From: Candidatus Arthromitus sp. SFB-turkey
Lineage (GTDB): Bacteria > Bacillota > Clostridia > Clostridiales > Clostridiaceae
Direction of reading: 5' to 3'
Assembly: GCF_001655775.1 (NCBI RefSeq)
Contig: NZ_LXFF01000021.1
Coordinates: forward strand, 1 to 32,811
Length of the DNA: 32,811 nt
In this document: positions 24,952 to 32,811 of the stretch, piece after piece
Numbering within the stretch: the first letter of the stretch is position 1
Layout: each line of letters begins with the position of its first letter
The notes under the pieces: generated by a model
The model's input: only the letters and a program-made list of their open reading frames with translations
Told to the model about the DNA's origin: nothing
The model's database searches: none
Program-made: the position numbers and the translations under genes

Positions 24952-27900
24952 ATGAATAAAAAAAGAGTAGCGTTGACCTTAGCAGCTGCACTTGGTGTTA
25001 ATACTTTTGTTGTTTCAGTTGGAAATTTTGGCGGAAAGGTACAAGTAGTTCACGCACAACAACAAGGAAGATTGACAAATACTGAAGATATAAACAAACT
25101 TAATAGTATAAAAATTGAAACTTTACAAACAACAGTTGAAAGCGTAACAGATAGTGAAGTTATTTTGACTTTTAAAGATGTAAATAAAGATAATGTTAAA
25201 AATGTTAGTGGAAGTCTTGCGTATACAAAATTTACTGAAAGACCAACTACAGATACTAATGGAAATGTAAATGTTTTTTGGGATGCAAATACAGGAAAAT
25301 CTACAGTTAAAGGAATGAATGCTCCAGGAATATATAGTGGAGATGTAACTATTGAATATAAAGACGGAACAAATAAAGTTTACACACTTACTTTGAGAAA
25401 AACTTATGAAGAAAATGAATTAACAGCGAGTATTAATGTTGGAATCGGAACAATTGAAGTTACAGATGTTAAAGTTAATGGACAAGCTAAAACAATAGAT
25501 GCAAGTAATACTTTGGAGTTGTATTTAGGTGATAAATTAATAGATACAATAAAAACTTCAAATGATAATAAATTTACTGTTCCAGATATGAAAGCTGGAC
25601 AAGTTTATAAACTTGTTTATAAAGAAAACGGAAATGAAGTTACAAGTACTCAAATAATTTTAACAGAGCAAGAACAAGCAACAGTTAAAGCATACGCAAC
25701 TAATACTACAACTGCAGCAAATGAAATTAAAACTGTAATTGAAAAAGATTATGATACTTCAACTGTAGACGTAACTAAAACTTCTAGTGCTAATGGTAGT
25801 ACATATTTAAATGATACAAACTTTAAGTTTAAAGTTGGAACTACTTCTGTTTTAGACTATACTCAAACTGAAACTAAAACAGCGGATTCTAATGGAGCTC
25901 ACAGACAAGGGGGAGCAAAAATTGATGTGTCATCTACTTCAACAACAAATGCTAACTTGACTATTAGTGTTGGAGGAGAAAATGTTGATTTATTGTATTT
26001 AGATAAAGCAACTGGAGGTAATTTCTTGCCAGCTTATATGATGACATGGGGACCTTTTAGAGGATATTTAACTACAGCAGATAATGGAAAACAAATGAAT
26101 GTTGCTTATGGAGTAGGAAGTGTTGGTTTAGGAAGTGAAGTTCAATCTTTATACGATGCTTCAAAAGAAGTTAGTTCAGTAGGTGTTGCTATTATAGTTA
26201 TAAATCGCACAAAATATAAAAGTTTATACGTTATGGGAGGAGTTAAGCCTATTTTAGAAATGAATGAAATTCCTCCTACAGCTAGTAAGCCTGATACTAA
26301 TTCAGGTGCTACAGATGCTAATATGGTTCCTGTAAGTACGGTAACATTTAATTATGATACAAGTAAGTTAGAACATGGATATAATTCAGTATCTCTTAAT
26401 TTTACAGCAGAAGAAACTCCTATTTTAGGTAGTACTGTAGCACAATTAGCAGATATGGTTGATAATGAATTATTTGCTGATCAAAGTGGTGCTTTGGTAG
26501 ATTTACCGCATATAGCACCTGAAAAAGCTGGAACTAATGATTCTGATACTTCTAAATTTAATACAAGACATACAACAACACCAGTTAAAGCATCAGTAGT
26601 TATAGCTAAAGATGCTATAGATGGAAGTATAGTAAATGCTAAGTTTGAGAGAGTAAGTGCGTCAGAAGGAAATCTAATTTTAACAAATGGAGAAGAATTA
26701 TTAAAAGGAACTGATGAAAATACATTAGCTAGAAAATTAAGTGTTTCTGGAAGCACAGGTATAAGCTTCGTAGAGAAAGATAATAATGGAAATTTAGTAT
26801 TTAGAGTTCAATTTAATGGACAAGTTCCTTCAACTATAAATTGGAAATTAAATGATTTAGGAAGCACAATTAATATTACAAGAGTAGATGCAGTTAATTT
26901 TGACGGAGAAGTAAAAGTTTCAAATGCGAATACTGATAAAATAGAAGGTCAATTTGATATAGTGGCTAAGTTTAATTCAACAGTTACAACAGGAGGAACA
27001 TTGGGCATTGACGGAAGTAATAGTTTAAGAGTTACTTTTAGTAGTTTAACAAATGGTTCTCATAAGATTTCTACAACTACAAATACAGGAAAATATCAAG
27101 GAACTTATTCAGCGGGTATTGTAGTTAGTAGGACACCATTTACTATAGAAGTAAGAGATGTTAAGGCAGTTTCAAGTACTTCAGCAAGTATAGTTATAGA
27201 TGCTAACTTCTTTAGTACAGATGATATTCCTAAAGTATCTGGTGGAGTTATTCAGTATTCAGAAAAAACTATTAATGGAAATACTACTACTTGGTCAGAT
27301 TGGAAAGACTCTTCAGCAAAAGTTGATAAATCTGAAGTTAAAGAAGAGGCAATTACTAAAACTGTAGATGGACTTACAACAGGAAAAACTTATAAATTTA
27401 GGGCAGTTTATGATTATAATAATGGAACTTCAACAGAGAAGATTTATTCAAATGAAACTACAGAAGTAACTTTACCAACTTCTTCAGTAAATAGTACAAT
27501 TACAGGGAGTGGAAGTACAACTGGAACTTCAGGAGGTTCAACAACTATTTATATAACTACAAGTAATTCAACATCATATAGGGATTCTGTATCTGTAAAT
27601 CTTCCTTCAGGATTTAGTTATGATTTAGGAAAGAATCCAGTTGCTGTTAAAATAACTTATAGAGATCTTGATGGAAAGATTGTTACTGAAAGTAAGGAAC
27701 AATTTAGTAATGTAATTGCTAAATTTGAAAATGGTAAGGTTGTTCTTGAAGGATTAGTTCCTGGAAAAGATTATTCAGAAATAAGTATTGATTATATAGA
27801 TAATAACGGAAAGACTAAAACTTTAGTTCTTAAAAATATTAAAGTTGATTTTACAACAGAACTTGAAAAATATTTAGCTAATGTTTATCAAGTAGTGTTT

Positions 27901-28230
27901 GGAAGACCAGCTGACGAAGCAGGTTACCACTTCCACTTAGACAACTTGAAAAATAAGAAGGTTTCTTTGAGAGATTTCTTATTAAATATGTTGACTGAGA
28001 AAGAATTTGTTGAAAAATACAAATCTACAGAAGAGAAAATAGAAGCTCTATATAATGCTATAGTTAATAGAACTTCTGACGAAGCAGGTAAGAAATTCTG
28101 GGTTGATGAGTATAAGAAAGTATTAGCTGTTTATGGTTCAGAGTCTACTGCTCTTAGAGCTATTGCTGATAGAATGGTAAATGAAAATGAATTAAAAGAA
28201 CTTGCTGACAAAATGGGAGTTGAGTGGTAA
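24952..28230 (+). CDS. Large exported surface protein with DUF4214-type C-terminus, tandem copy 2
   Basis: A 1092-residue secreted protein; ATG 24952, GGAGG at 24937-24941, the same 10-base spacing as its sister. The signal peptide (1 to about 36, ending VVHA) is almost the same as copy 1. Residues to about 160 are related, the middle (about 220-560) has little similarity, and the last ~400 residues are again close: an FN3-like domain (GLTTGKTYKFRAVYDYNNG), a Ser/Thr/Gly linker, an Ig-like domain (NGKVVLEGLVPGKDYSEI) and DUF4214 units at 974-1092. Conserved ends with a variable centre are the usual pattern of surface antigens and S-layer-like proteins. No catalytic motif or cell-wall sorting signal is seen. 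Confidence 0.87.
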   Translation: MNKKRVALTLAAALGVNTFVVSVGNFGGKVQVVHAQQQGRLTNTEDINKLNSIKIETLQTTVESVTDSEVILTFKDVNKDNVKNVSGSLAYTKFTERPTTDTNGNVNVFWDANTGKSTVKGMNAPGIYSGDVTIEYKDGTNKVYTLTLRKTYEENELTASINVGIGTIEVTDVKVNGQAKTIDASNTLELYLGDKLIDTIKTSNDNKFTVPDMKAGQVYKLVYKENGNEVTSTQIILTEQEQATVKAYATNTTTAANEIKTVIEKDYDTSTVDVTKTSSANGSTYLNDTNFKFKVGTTSVLDYTQTETKTADSNGAHRQGGAKIDVSSTSTTNANLTISVGGENVDLLYLDKATGGNFLPAYMMTWGPFRGYLTTADNGKQMNVAYGVGSVGLGSEVQSLYDASKEVSSVGVAIIVINRTKYKSLYVMGGVKPILEMNEIPPTASKPDTNSGATDANMVPVSTVTFNYDTSKLEHGYNSVSLNFTAEETPILGSTVAQLADMVDNELFADQSGALVDLPHIAPEKAGTNDSDTSKFNTRHTTTPVKASVVIAKDAIDGSIVNAKFERVSASEGNLILTNGEELLKGTDENTLARKLSVSGSTGISFVEKDNNGNLVFRVQFNGQVPSTINWKLNDLGSTINITRVDAVNFDGEVKVSNANTDKIEGQFDIVAKFNSTVTTGGTLGIDGSNSLRVTFSSLTNGSHKISTTTNTGKYQGTYSAGIVVSRTPFTIEVRDVKAVSSTSASIVIDANFFSTDDIPKVSGGVIQYSEKTINGNTTTWSDWKDSSAKVDKSEVKEEAITKTVDGLTTGKTYKFRAVYDYNNGTSTEKIYSNETTEVTLPTSSVNSTITGSGSTTGTSGGSTTIYITTSNSTSYRDSVSVNLPSGFSYDLGKNPVAVKITYRDLDGKIVTESKEQFSNVIAKFENGKVVLEGLVPGKDYSEISIDYIDNNGKTKTLVLKNIKVDFTTELEKYLANVYQVVFGRPADEAGYHFHLDNLKNKKVSLRDFLLNMLTEKEFVEKYKSTEEKIEALYNAIVNRTSDEAGKKFWVDEYKKVLAVYGSESTALRAIADRMVNENELKELADKMGVEW
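27871..28227 (+). repeat. Near-identical DUF4214-coding repeat, copy 2
   Basis: This is the partner of 24274-24630: same length (119 codons) and near-identical bases, encoding the C-terminal module of the 24952 protein. Confidence 0.8.
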
Positions 28231-28238
28231 AAAATAAT

Positions 28239-28273
28239 AAGGCATAGAAAAATTTCTATGCCTTATTTATTTT
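28239..28273. terminator. Bidirectional terminator between convergent genes
   Basis: AAGGCATAGAAA (28239-28250) pairs with TTTCTATGCCTT (28253-28264), followed by ATTTATTTT; the other side is A-rich. It overlaps the stop codon of the - strand gene ending at 28263. Confidence 0.85.
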
Positions 28274-29510
28274 GAGACGTTACAGCTATAACATTTACTA
28301 CAGCTCTTTGATATTTATCTTGATCGTTCATTAAAAAAAGTTTATGCTCATTATTTTCAAATGATATGGAAGTAGAACCTCCTCCATCTAAATTCATGGC
28401 ATTTATAATTCCTAATGATTTTAAATAACTAGATAATTCTTTTAAACTCATTCCTAAACTTTCATCAGATTTGTCAACAGTAAATAGTATAACTTTGCTA
28501 TCCGCTGTAACTCCAATTGCAGTTCTTGCATTTCTATTATTAATTAAACTAACATCAGCTAAATTTTTATAATAATTAAAATCCATTTCTTGTCCGTTTC
28601 TGATTAGATATTCATGACCAGTAAAAGCTGTAATAATATCATTTCTCATTTTTTTATCATTATCTGAAAAAATATCAAATTGAATAGAAACAGGAGAATA
28701 TAAAAAATCGTATCCAATATTATAATAATTTTCATCTCCGTAAGAGGTTATAAGAATTTGATTTTTCTTAATTTTCTTAGGCTCGTCCATTTCTCCAACT
28801 TCAATAACTTGTCCTAAAATTTCACTTCCAGGATGAATTGTACCATCACTGTTTGATAATTCAATAAGCATATATCTTGAAGGTAATCCTTGATGTGGGT
28901 AATAAGTTGATTCAGGATTTATTTTATAAGTAGAAACATTTGTGTCATTGTATGAATCTAATTTGTTTAGTGAGTCTATTTTAAGGTCATCATATCTCCC
29001 GTTTAAAAATTTTAAAACTCCAGTTATTGTTAAATAGTCAAAAGCAAAATTCCTATATTTATCTATATAAAATACAGGTCTTTTTAAAGATTCCTCTTTA
29101 GTGTCTATTATTGAAAAAATTTCTCCATCTGAAATTGTTGTAAAGAGGGGTTGTCCGTCTGCGAGTCTAAAAAACTCTCCGTTAACACCGCCTACTATAT
29201 TTTTTCCTGTTAATTCTCGTTCTTCTTCAAGTTGATTTAATAAAGTTTCTTTAGAGGCTGATAAATCATCTGATTGTACTAAAGATAAACTTATATTTGG
29301 ATTATTGAAATCAAGTTCAATGTAATTTATTTCTTGATTGTTTCCTTTTCCATCATAATTTGTAAGAGTATCATGTACAAATGTTATACCTTCCTCTAAA
29401 GTTATTTTGTAATAATATGGTGTGTAAGAAAATGCTGTAGTAATGCTAAACATTAAAAACATAAAAATACTAACTATAAATAATTTAAAATTTTTCCTAA
29501 GTGCTTTCAT
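28263..29510 (-). CDS. Exported phosphodiester glycosidase family protein (NAGPA-like)
   Basis: A 415-residue protein; ATG at 29510 with GGAGT at 29518-29522. Residues about 8-28 form a signal peptide or membrane anchor. The phosphodiester-glycosidase fold (NAGPA/PF09992 type) is shown by GVNGEFF at 108-114, RNARTAIGVTADSKVILFTVD at about 328-348 and NLDGGGSTS at about 373-381. The mammalian relative removes GlcNAc from a phosphodiester; bacterial members are thought to act on sugar-phosphate linkages in envelope polymers. It follows gatD by 74 bases on the same strand and may be the last gene of a murT-gatD unit, although a TATACT at about 29528-29533 could give it its own promoter. Its true substrate is unknown. 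Confidence 0.82.
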   Translation of the reverse strand: MKALRKNFKLFIVSIFMFLMFSITTAFSYTPYYYKITLEEGITFVHDTLTNYDGKGNNQEINYIELDFNNPNISLSLVQSDDLSASKETLLNQLEEERELTGKNIVGGVNGEFFRLADGQPLFTTISDGEIFSIIDTKEESLKRPVFYIDKYRNFAFDYLTITGVLKFLNGRYDDLKIDSLNKLDSYNDTNVSTYKINPESTYYPHQGLPSRYMLIELSNSDGTIHPGSEILGQVIEVGEMDEPKKIKKNQILITSYGDENYYNIGYDFLYSPVSIQFDIFSDNDKKMRNDIITAFTGHEYLIRNGQEMDFNYYKNLADVSLINNRNARTAIGVTADSKVILFTVDKSDESLGMSLKELSSYLKSLGIINAMNLDGGGSTSISFENNEHKLFLMNDQDKYQRAVVNVIAVTSQNK

Positions 29511-29584
29511 AAAAATTACTCCAAAGTATACTAAAAATATAGTTATATTATCGTTATGTTATTTTTAAATTTAAGCTAAAAATT

Positions 29585-30307
29585 TTAATTCATAAATCTT
29601 TTTAATAAAGCATCTCTACATTTAGTTTCATAAGTAGAATCTATTTCTTCAAGTGAATCTACATTTTCATATTTTTCTTTTAAACTATTTAAAATTAATC
29701 TATCTGTTATTTCAGGATTCTTAGGTAAAAGTGGACCGTGAATATATGTACCAATTAAATTTTTATATATAATTCCTTCTGTGTTATCCTCTCCATTGTT
29801 TCCATGTCCAACTAAACATTTTCCAAGTGGAGTGTGATCATTTATGTATGTTTTTCCAGAATGATTTTCAAAACCAACATAAGTTTCATTTAATTCTTCA
29901 TTTTTAATAATAATATTTCCAATATTTCGAGTATTTGAAGACTTTGTTTCAATATTTAAAATACTAAGTCCTTCTAAAACTTCTCCAGTTACGGTTGTAT
30001 AACTTTTTCCAAGTAGTTGATATCCTCCACATATACACAAAGTAACGCCACCGTTTTCAATGAAATTATGTAAAATCTCTTTTTTGTTTAATAAATCTTT
30101 CGTTACAAGTGATTGTTCAAAATCTTGTCCACCACCAATAAAAACAATATCCCCCTTATTTAATTCAGGTATATCATTTAGATGAACGTTATTTAAAATA
30201 GTTGATATACCACGTTTTTTACACCTATTTTTAATAGCAAAAATGTTCCCAATATCTCCATAGGTATTTAATAAGTCAGGATAAAAATGATGAATGGTTA
30301 TTTCCAA
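29585..30307 (-). CDS. gatD: Lipid II isoglutaminyl synthase, glutaminase subunit
   Basis: GatD supplies ammonia from glutamine to MurT, which amidates the D-Glu of lipid II to D-isoglutamine. I place the start at the TTG at 30307 (MEITIHHFYPD, 240 residues), which matches the usual GatD N-terminus and has GGGAGAGGA 6 bases upstream; a TTG further upstream at 30331 overlaps the end of murT and has no site. The class I amidotransferase nucleophile is Cys at about 93 in ICGGYQLLG, and His at about 190 in YIHGPLLPKN; FIGGGQDFEQ and GFENHSGKTY are also typical. It lies 17 bases after murT, in one operon. Confidence 0.93.
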   Translation of the reverse strand: MEITIHHFYPDLLNTYGDIGNIFAIKNRCKKRGISTILNNVHLNDIPELNKGDIVFIGGGQDFEQSLVTKDLLNKKEILHNFIENGGVTLCICGGYQLLGKSYTTVTGEVLEGLSILNIETKSSNTRNIGNIIIKNEELNETYVGFENHSGKTYINDHTPLGKCLVGHGNNGEDNTEGIIYKNLIGTYIHGPLLPKNPEITDRLILNSLKEKYENVDSLEEIDSTYETKCRDALLKRFMN

Positions 30308-30324
30308 TATAAATCCTCTCCCGT

Positions 30325-31668
30325 CTACCAAACTACATCTAAATAGTTTTTATTATATAAAAATTTTCTGAACTCTAGCATACAAGTGTAGCTACACAGA
30401 ATGTAAATCGTCTCGTTTTCTTTACTTTCTAAGTATTTTAAAATATCTTCATATTTTTCAAAAGTATTAATTGGTTTTTCAATTTCTGTAAGATTAAGCC
30501 TTAAAGACATATCATGAGTTCTAATTCCACCTGTAAATAATTCTTTTATATTGAAATTTTTTATCATCTCTAAATTTACGTCATATATCCAAGAAACATC
30601 TTGTCCGTCTGCAAAATTGTCGTTAAGTAAAAAACCTATAGACATTTCACTATTTTTGTCTAAATTTATAGTGTTTAATGTTTCATTAAATCCAGCAGGG
30701 TTTTTAACTAAAAACATTGTTATAGAATTTGATTTTATTTTAAAATTTTCTTGCCTTCCGAAAACCTTTGAAAATGATTTTATAGAATCAATTACTATAT
30801 AATCAGGAATACTGCAAACTGTACTTATTGCATAAGCACAAAGCACATTGTATATGTTGTATATACCACCTTGATTAATAGTAATAACGTTATTTTTAAT
30901 TTTAATTATGCTTTCATTTATGTTGTTTTCTAAAATGTCTGCTATGGAAAAGTCAAGTTTTTCTCTTTTAAAACCACAGTTATTACACTTAAAATCTCCA
31001 AGATGGTTGTAAGTTATAAAATTGTAAGTATAGGTTTCACCACAAAATTTACAATTTTTAGCTTCAACATTTAAATTTTTTGTATTTTCATCACTTTTAA
31101 AATTATCAAAACCAAAGAAAAATTTATTATTATAAACTTTTTCAAGTGAACAAAGAAGTGGCTCGTCTCCATTTAAAATAAGCTTTGAGTTACTACATAG
31201 CTTTATTCCTTCTTTTATGTGATTTAAAGTAGTATAAACTTCTCCATATCTATCTAGTTGATCTCTAAAAATATTTGTAACAGCGATTATTTTAGGTTGT
31301 ATGTATTTACAAACGTGTTTTAAACTAGCTTCATCAACTTCTATTATGGCAGTTTTACTAATTTTTCTATTAAATAAATTGTAGTTTTTTATGTATGTAG
31401 TAACTATTCCAGTTAGCATATTTGCTCCTGTTGAGTTTGAAAAACAATCTATAAAAGCATTATTGAATATGTGATTTGTTAGAGCCGTAGTTGTTGTTTT
31501 CCCATTTGTTCCCGTTATTAAAATTGTTTCCACATTTTTAGATACATGTTTTAAAATATCTGGATATATTTTTAAAGCAATTTTTCCAGGAAAAGAGCTT
31601 CCCTTGTTTTTAAATTTCAAAAATAAAATGATTATTTTTGTTACTATAATTGATAATAATTTTTTCAT
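30325..31668 (-). CDS. murT: Lipid II isoglutaminyl synthase, Mur-ligase-like subunit
   Basis: A 447-residue ATP-dependent ligase subunit acting with GatD at the cytoplasmic face of the membrane. The Mur-ligase P-loop is GTNGKTTT at 53-60; VTNIFRDQLDRYGE follows. A zinc-ribbon insertion with four Cys (206, 209, 228, 231) is diagnostic of MurT, and FLVKNPAGFNE and TGGIRTHDMSLRL lie in the C-terminal domain. Length is normal. The ATG at 31668 has only GAGG at 31679-31682, a modest site. A TATACT -10 element lies upstream. Most Gram-positives with this pair show amidated, better cross-linked peptidoglycan. Confidence 0.94.
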   Translation of the reverse strand: MKKLLSIIVTKIIILFLKFKNKGSSFPGKIALKIYPDILKHVSKNVETILITGTNGKTTTTALTNHIFNNAFIDCFSNSTGANMLTGIVTTYIKNYNLFNRKISKTAIIEVDEASLKHVCKYIQPKIIAVTNIFRDQLDRYGEVYTTLNHIKEGIKLCSNSKLILNGDEPLLCSLEKVYNNKFFFGFDNFKSDENTKNLNVEAKNCKFCGETYTYNFITYNHLGDFKCNNCGFKREKLDFSIADILENNINESIIKIKNNVITINQGGIYNIYNVLCAYAISTVCSIPDYIVIDSIKSFSKVFGRQENFKIKSNSITMFLVKNPAGFNETLNTINLDKNSEMSIGFLLNDNFADGQDVSWIYDVNLEMIKNFNIKELFTGGIRTHDMSLRLNLTEIEKPINTFEKYEDILKYLESKENETIYILCSYTCMLEFRKFLYNKNYLDVVW

Positions 31669-31705
31669 ATTACTCTAACCTCAAAAAATTTAATAACTAT
31701 TTTTG

Positions 31706-31734
31706 AGTATATCATATTTATTAAAAATAATACA
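31706..31734 (-). promoter_or_regulatory. Probable murT-gatD promoter, extended -10
   Basis: On the - strand TATACT (31706-31711) is preceded by TGA, forming an extended -10; the -35 at 31729-31734 (TGTATT) is weak at 17-base spacing. It lies about 40 bases before the murT start. Confidence 0.45.
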
Positions 31735-31795
31735 GGTATGTTAAAATCTATAGTTAAAGCGTTAAAAAATATGAAATTTTATTTTAAATATAAAA

Positions 31796-31859
31796 AAGAA
31801 AACTTATATTTTTGATATTGCAGAATGATTAGATTTATATCAAAAAAATAAGTTTTCTT
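31796..31859. terminator. Long inverted repeat, likely bidirectional terminator of the recombinase gene
   Basis: Two 23-base arms (31796-31818 and 31837-31859) match with a single mismatch around an 18-base loop. T runs flank the outside on both strands, so it can terminate the recombinase gene ending at 31902 on the - strand. It is much longer than other terminators here and sits where an element end would be expected, so an attachment-related role is an alternative. Confidence 0.6.
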
Positions 31860-31901
31860 ATTTTTTATATACTATTATTTGATTTTTTTAAACAGCTTTA
31901 T

Positions 31902-32811
31902 TTAAAAGATTTTAGATAAGGTTTTAAAAAGTTGTATTTCATGTTCAGGAACAATGTGTGTGTATGTTTGTAATGTAAATGAAATATTAGAATGTCCTAG
32001 TCTTTTTGATAAAATTTTGTAATTTATATTTTTATTTAATAGAAGAGTTGCATGAGTATGTCTTAAGTCATGGAATCTGATTGGTTTTATATTATGCTTA
32101 TTTAAAAAATTTCGAAAATAATTTGATACACACATTGGATTAACTGGGATGTTGTTATTTTTATCGCTAGGAAATACATATTTAGAGGTTCTATTTTTAT
32201 ATCTTTTTTTTAAGATTTTAAAACTTTCATTTAAAAGTACTATCTCTCTTGTACCTGAGTTTGTTTTAGGGGTGTGCATTCCAACAAAACCACTATGGAT
32301 TGTGTAAGACTTATTTACTGTTATAATTCCTTTATTAAAATCTACACAGTCCCATGTTAAACCTATAACTTCTCCTCTTCTCATACCTGTTTCTAAAGTG
32401 AGTAAAACAATGTCAAAATACTTAAAATTTCTTAATATAGGCAAATATTCTTGTATTTCAACTTCACTCCAGATATTTCTATTTGTTCTATTAATAGGTG
32501 GTAACTTAATTTCATCAAATATATTGTTATTTATAAATTTATTTTTTTGAGCATAACTAAATATATATTTTAGGAATTCTATAATTCTACGTTTAAAAAT
32601 TCCGTGATACAAATTGATTCTAGAATTTATGAATTCGTGTATATCATTAACTTTAATTTTTCTGATATCTTTGTCGGATAGCTTGAAATTTTTTAAAATA
32701 AATTTAATTTGAGTATTATAAGTAATTATTGTTGTATTTCTTAAACCCCTAATTTTACAGTCTTCTAGGAATATATAGCATATTTCTCTAAAGGTTTTTT
32801 TGTTATTTTTT
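31902..32811 (-). CDS. Tyrosine recombinase / phage-type integrase (5' end outside window)
   Basis: The frame stays open from the stop at 31902 to the window edge, giving at least 302 residues without a start; a TTG at 32612 is inside the gene, not its beginning. The N-terminal part (TFREICYIFLEDC to NDIHEFINSRI) is a SAM-like core-binding domain. The catalytic part has the first Arg in ETGMRRGEVIGL, the HxxR box in RFHDLRHTHAT, His in RLGHSN, and the nucleophile Tyr in LQTYTHI, in proper order. It is most like integrases of phages and integrative conjugative elements of Gram-positives. Such genes usually lie at one end of the element, so the element probably extends to the right and the chromosome (murT) lies to the left. 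Confidence 0.88.
   Translation of the reverse strand, partial: KNNKKTFREICYIFLEDCKIRGLRNTTIITYNTQIKFILKNFKLSDKDIRKIKVNDIHEFINSRINLYHGIFKRRIIEFLKYIFSYAQKNKFINNNIFDEIKLPPINRTNRNIWSEVEIQEYLPILRNFKYFDIVLLTLETGMRRGEVIGLTWDCVDFNKGIITVNKSYTIHSGFVGMHTPKTNSGTREIVLLNESFKILKKRYKNRTSKYVFPSDKNNNIPVNPMCVSNYFRNFLNKHNIKPIRFHDLRHTHATLLLNKNINYKILSKRLGHSNISFTLQTYTHIVPEHEIQLFKTLSKIF

Noticed and set aside
30551-30802. Open frame on + strand inside murT
   Set aside because: Antisense to a conserved Mur-ligase domain, with no independent support.
32610-32612. TTG at 32612 as the recombinase start
   Set aside because: The frame is open upstream to the window edge and encodes a plausible core-binding domain, so the gene is cut by the window and not short.

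Overview
The window is very AT-rich, with good AGGAGG-type ribosome binding sites, many intrinsic terminators, Sec signal peptides followed by large exported proteins, and a MurT/GatD pair. This fits a low-GC Gram-positive (Bacillota), probably an anaerobic clostridial or Tissierellia-like organism. I cannot name a genus from the sequence alone. No rRNA, tRNA or CRISPR array was seen.

Layout from left to right. (1) 1-644: gene-free leader with two good sigma-A-type promoters running into a terminator. (2) 645-3578: a large exported protein ending in a DUF4214-type module. (3) 3632-5038 (-): a SunS-like GT2 glycosyltransferase with an extra N-terminal domain. (4) 5202-6636: rmlA-rmlC. (5) 6708-8441 (-): adenine deaminase behind a guanine-class purine riboswitch, lying between the two halves of the dTDP-rhamnose pathway. 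(6) 8765-11747: rmlB-rmlD plus a membrane-anchored protein with a degenerate DUF4214-like end. (7) 11891-14053: a second exported DUF4214 protein. (8) 14155-16682: a decayed copy and an intact copy of a protein that joins the N-terminal domain of the SunS-like enzyme to a TylF-type methyltransferase. (9) 16814-21073: four tandem paralogous GT2 glycosyltransferases, the first frameshifted near its end. (10) 21514-28230: two tandem exported DUF4214 proteins with near-identical ends and divergent middles. (11) 28263-31668 (-): murT-gatD and an exported phosphodiester glycosidase. (12) 31902 to the window end (-): a tyrosine recombinase running off the edge, probably one end of a mobile element.

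My reading is that regions 2-10 form a surface-glycoprotein locus. It combines five secreted or membrane proteins sharing a C-terminal beta-domain plus DUF4214 module, a full dTDP-L-rhamnose pathway, a putative protein-glycosylating SunS-like enzyme, four GT2 elongation enzymes and a sugar O-methyltransferase. The SunS-like enzyme and the methyltransferase share an N-terminal domain of about 90 residues that I do not recognise and that may dock both to a common partner or substrate. The assignment to one glycosylation system is inference from domain content and gene order. The individual enzyme families are mostly clear.
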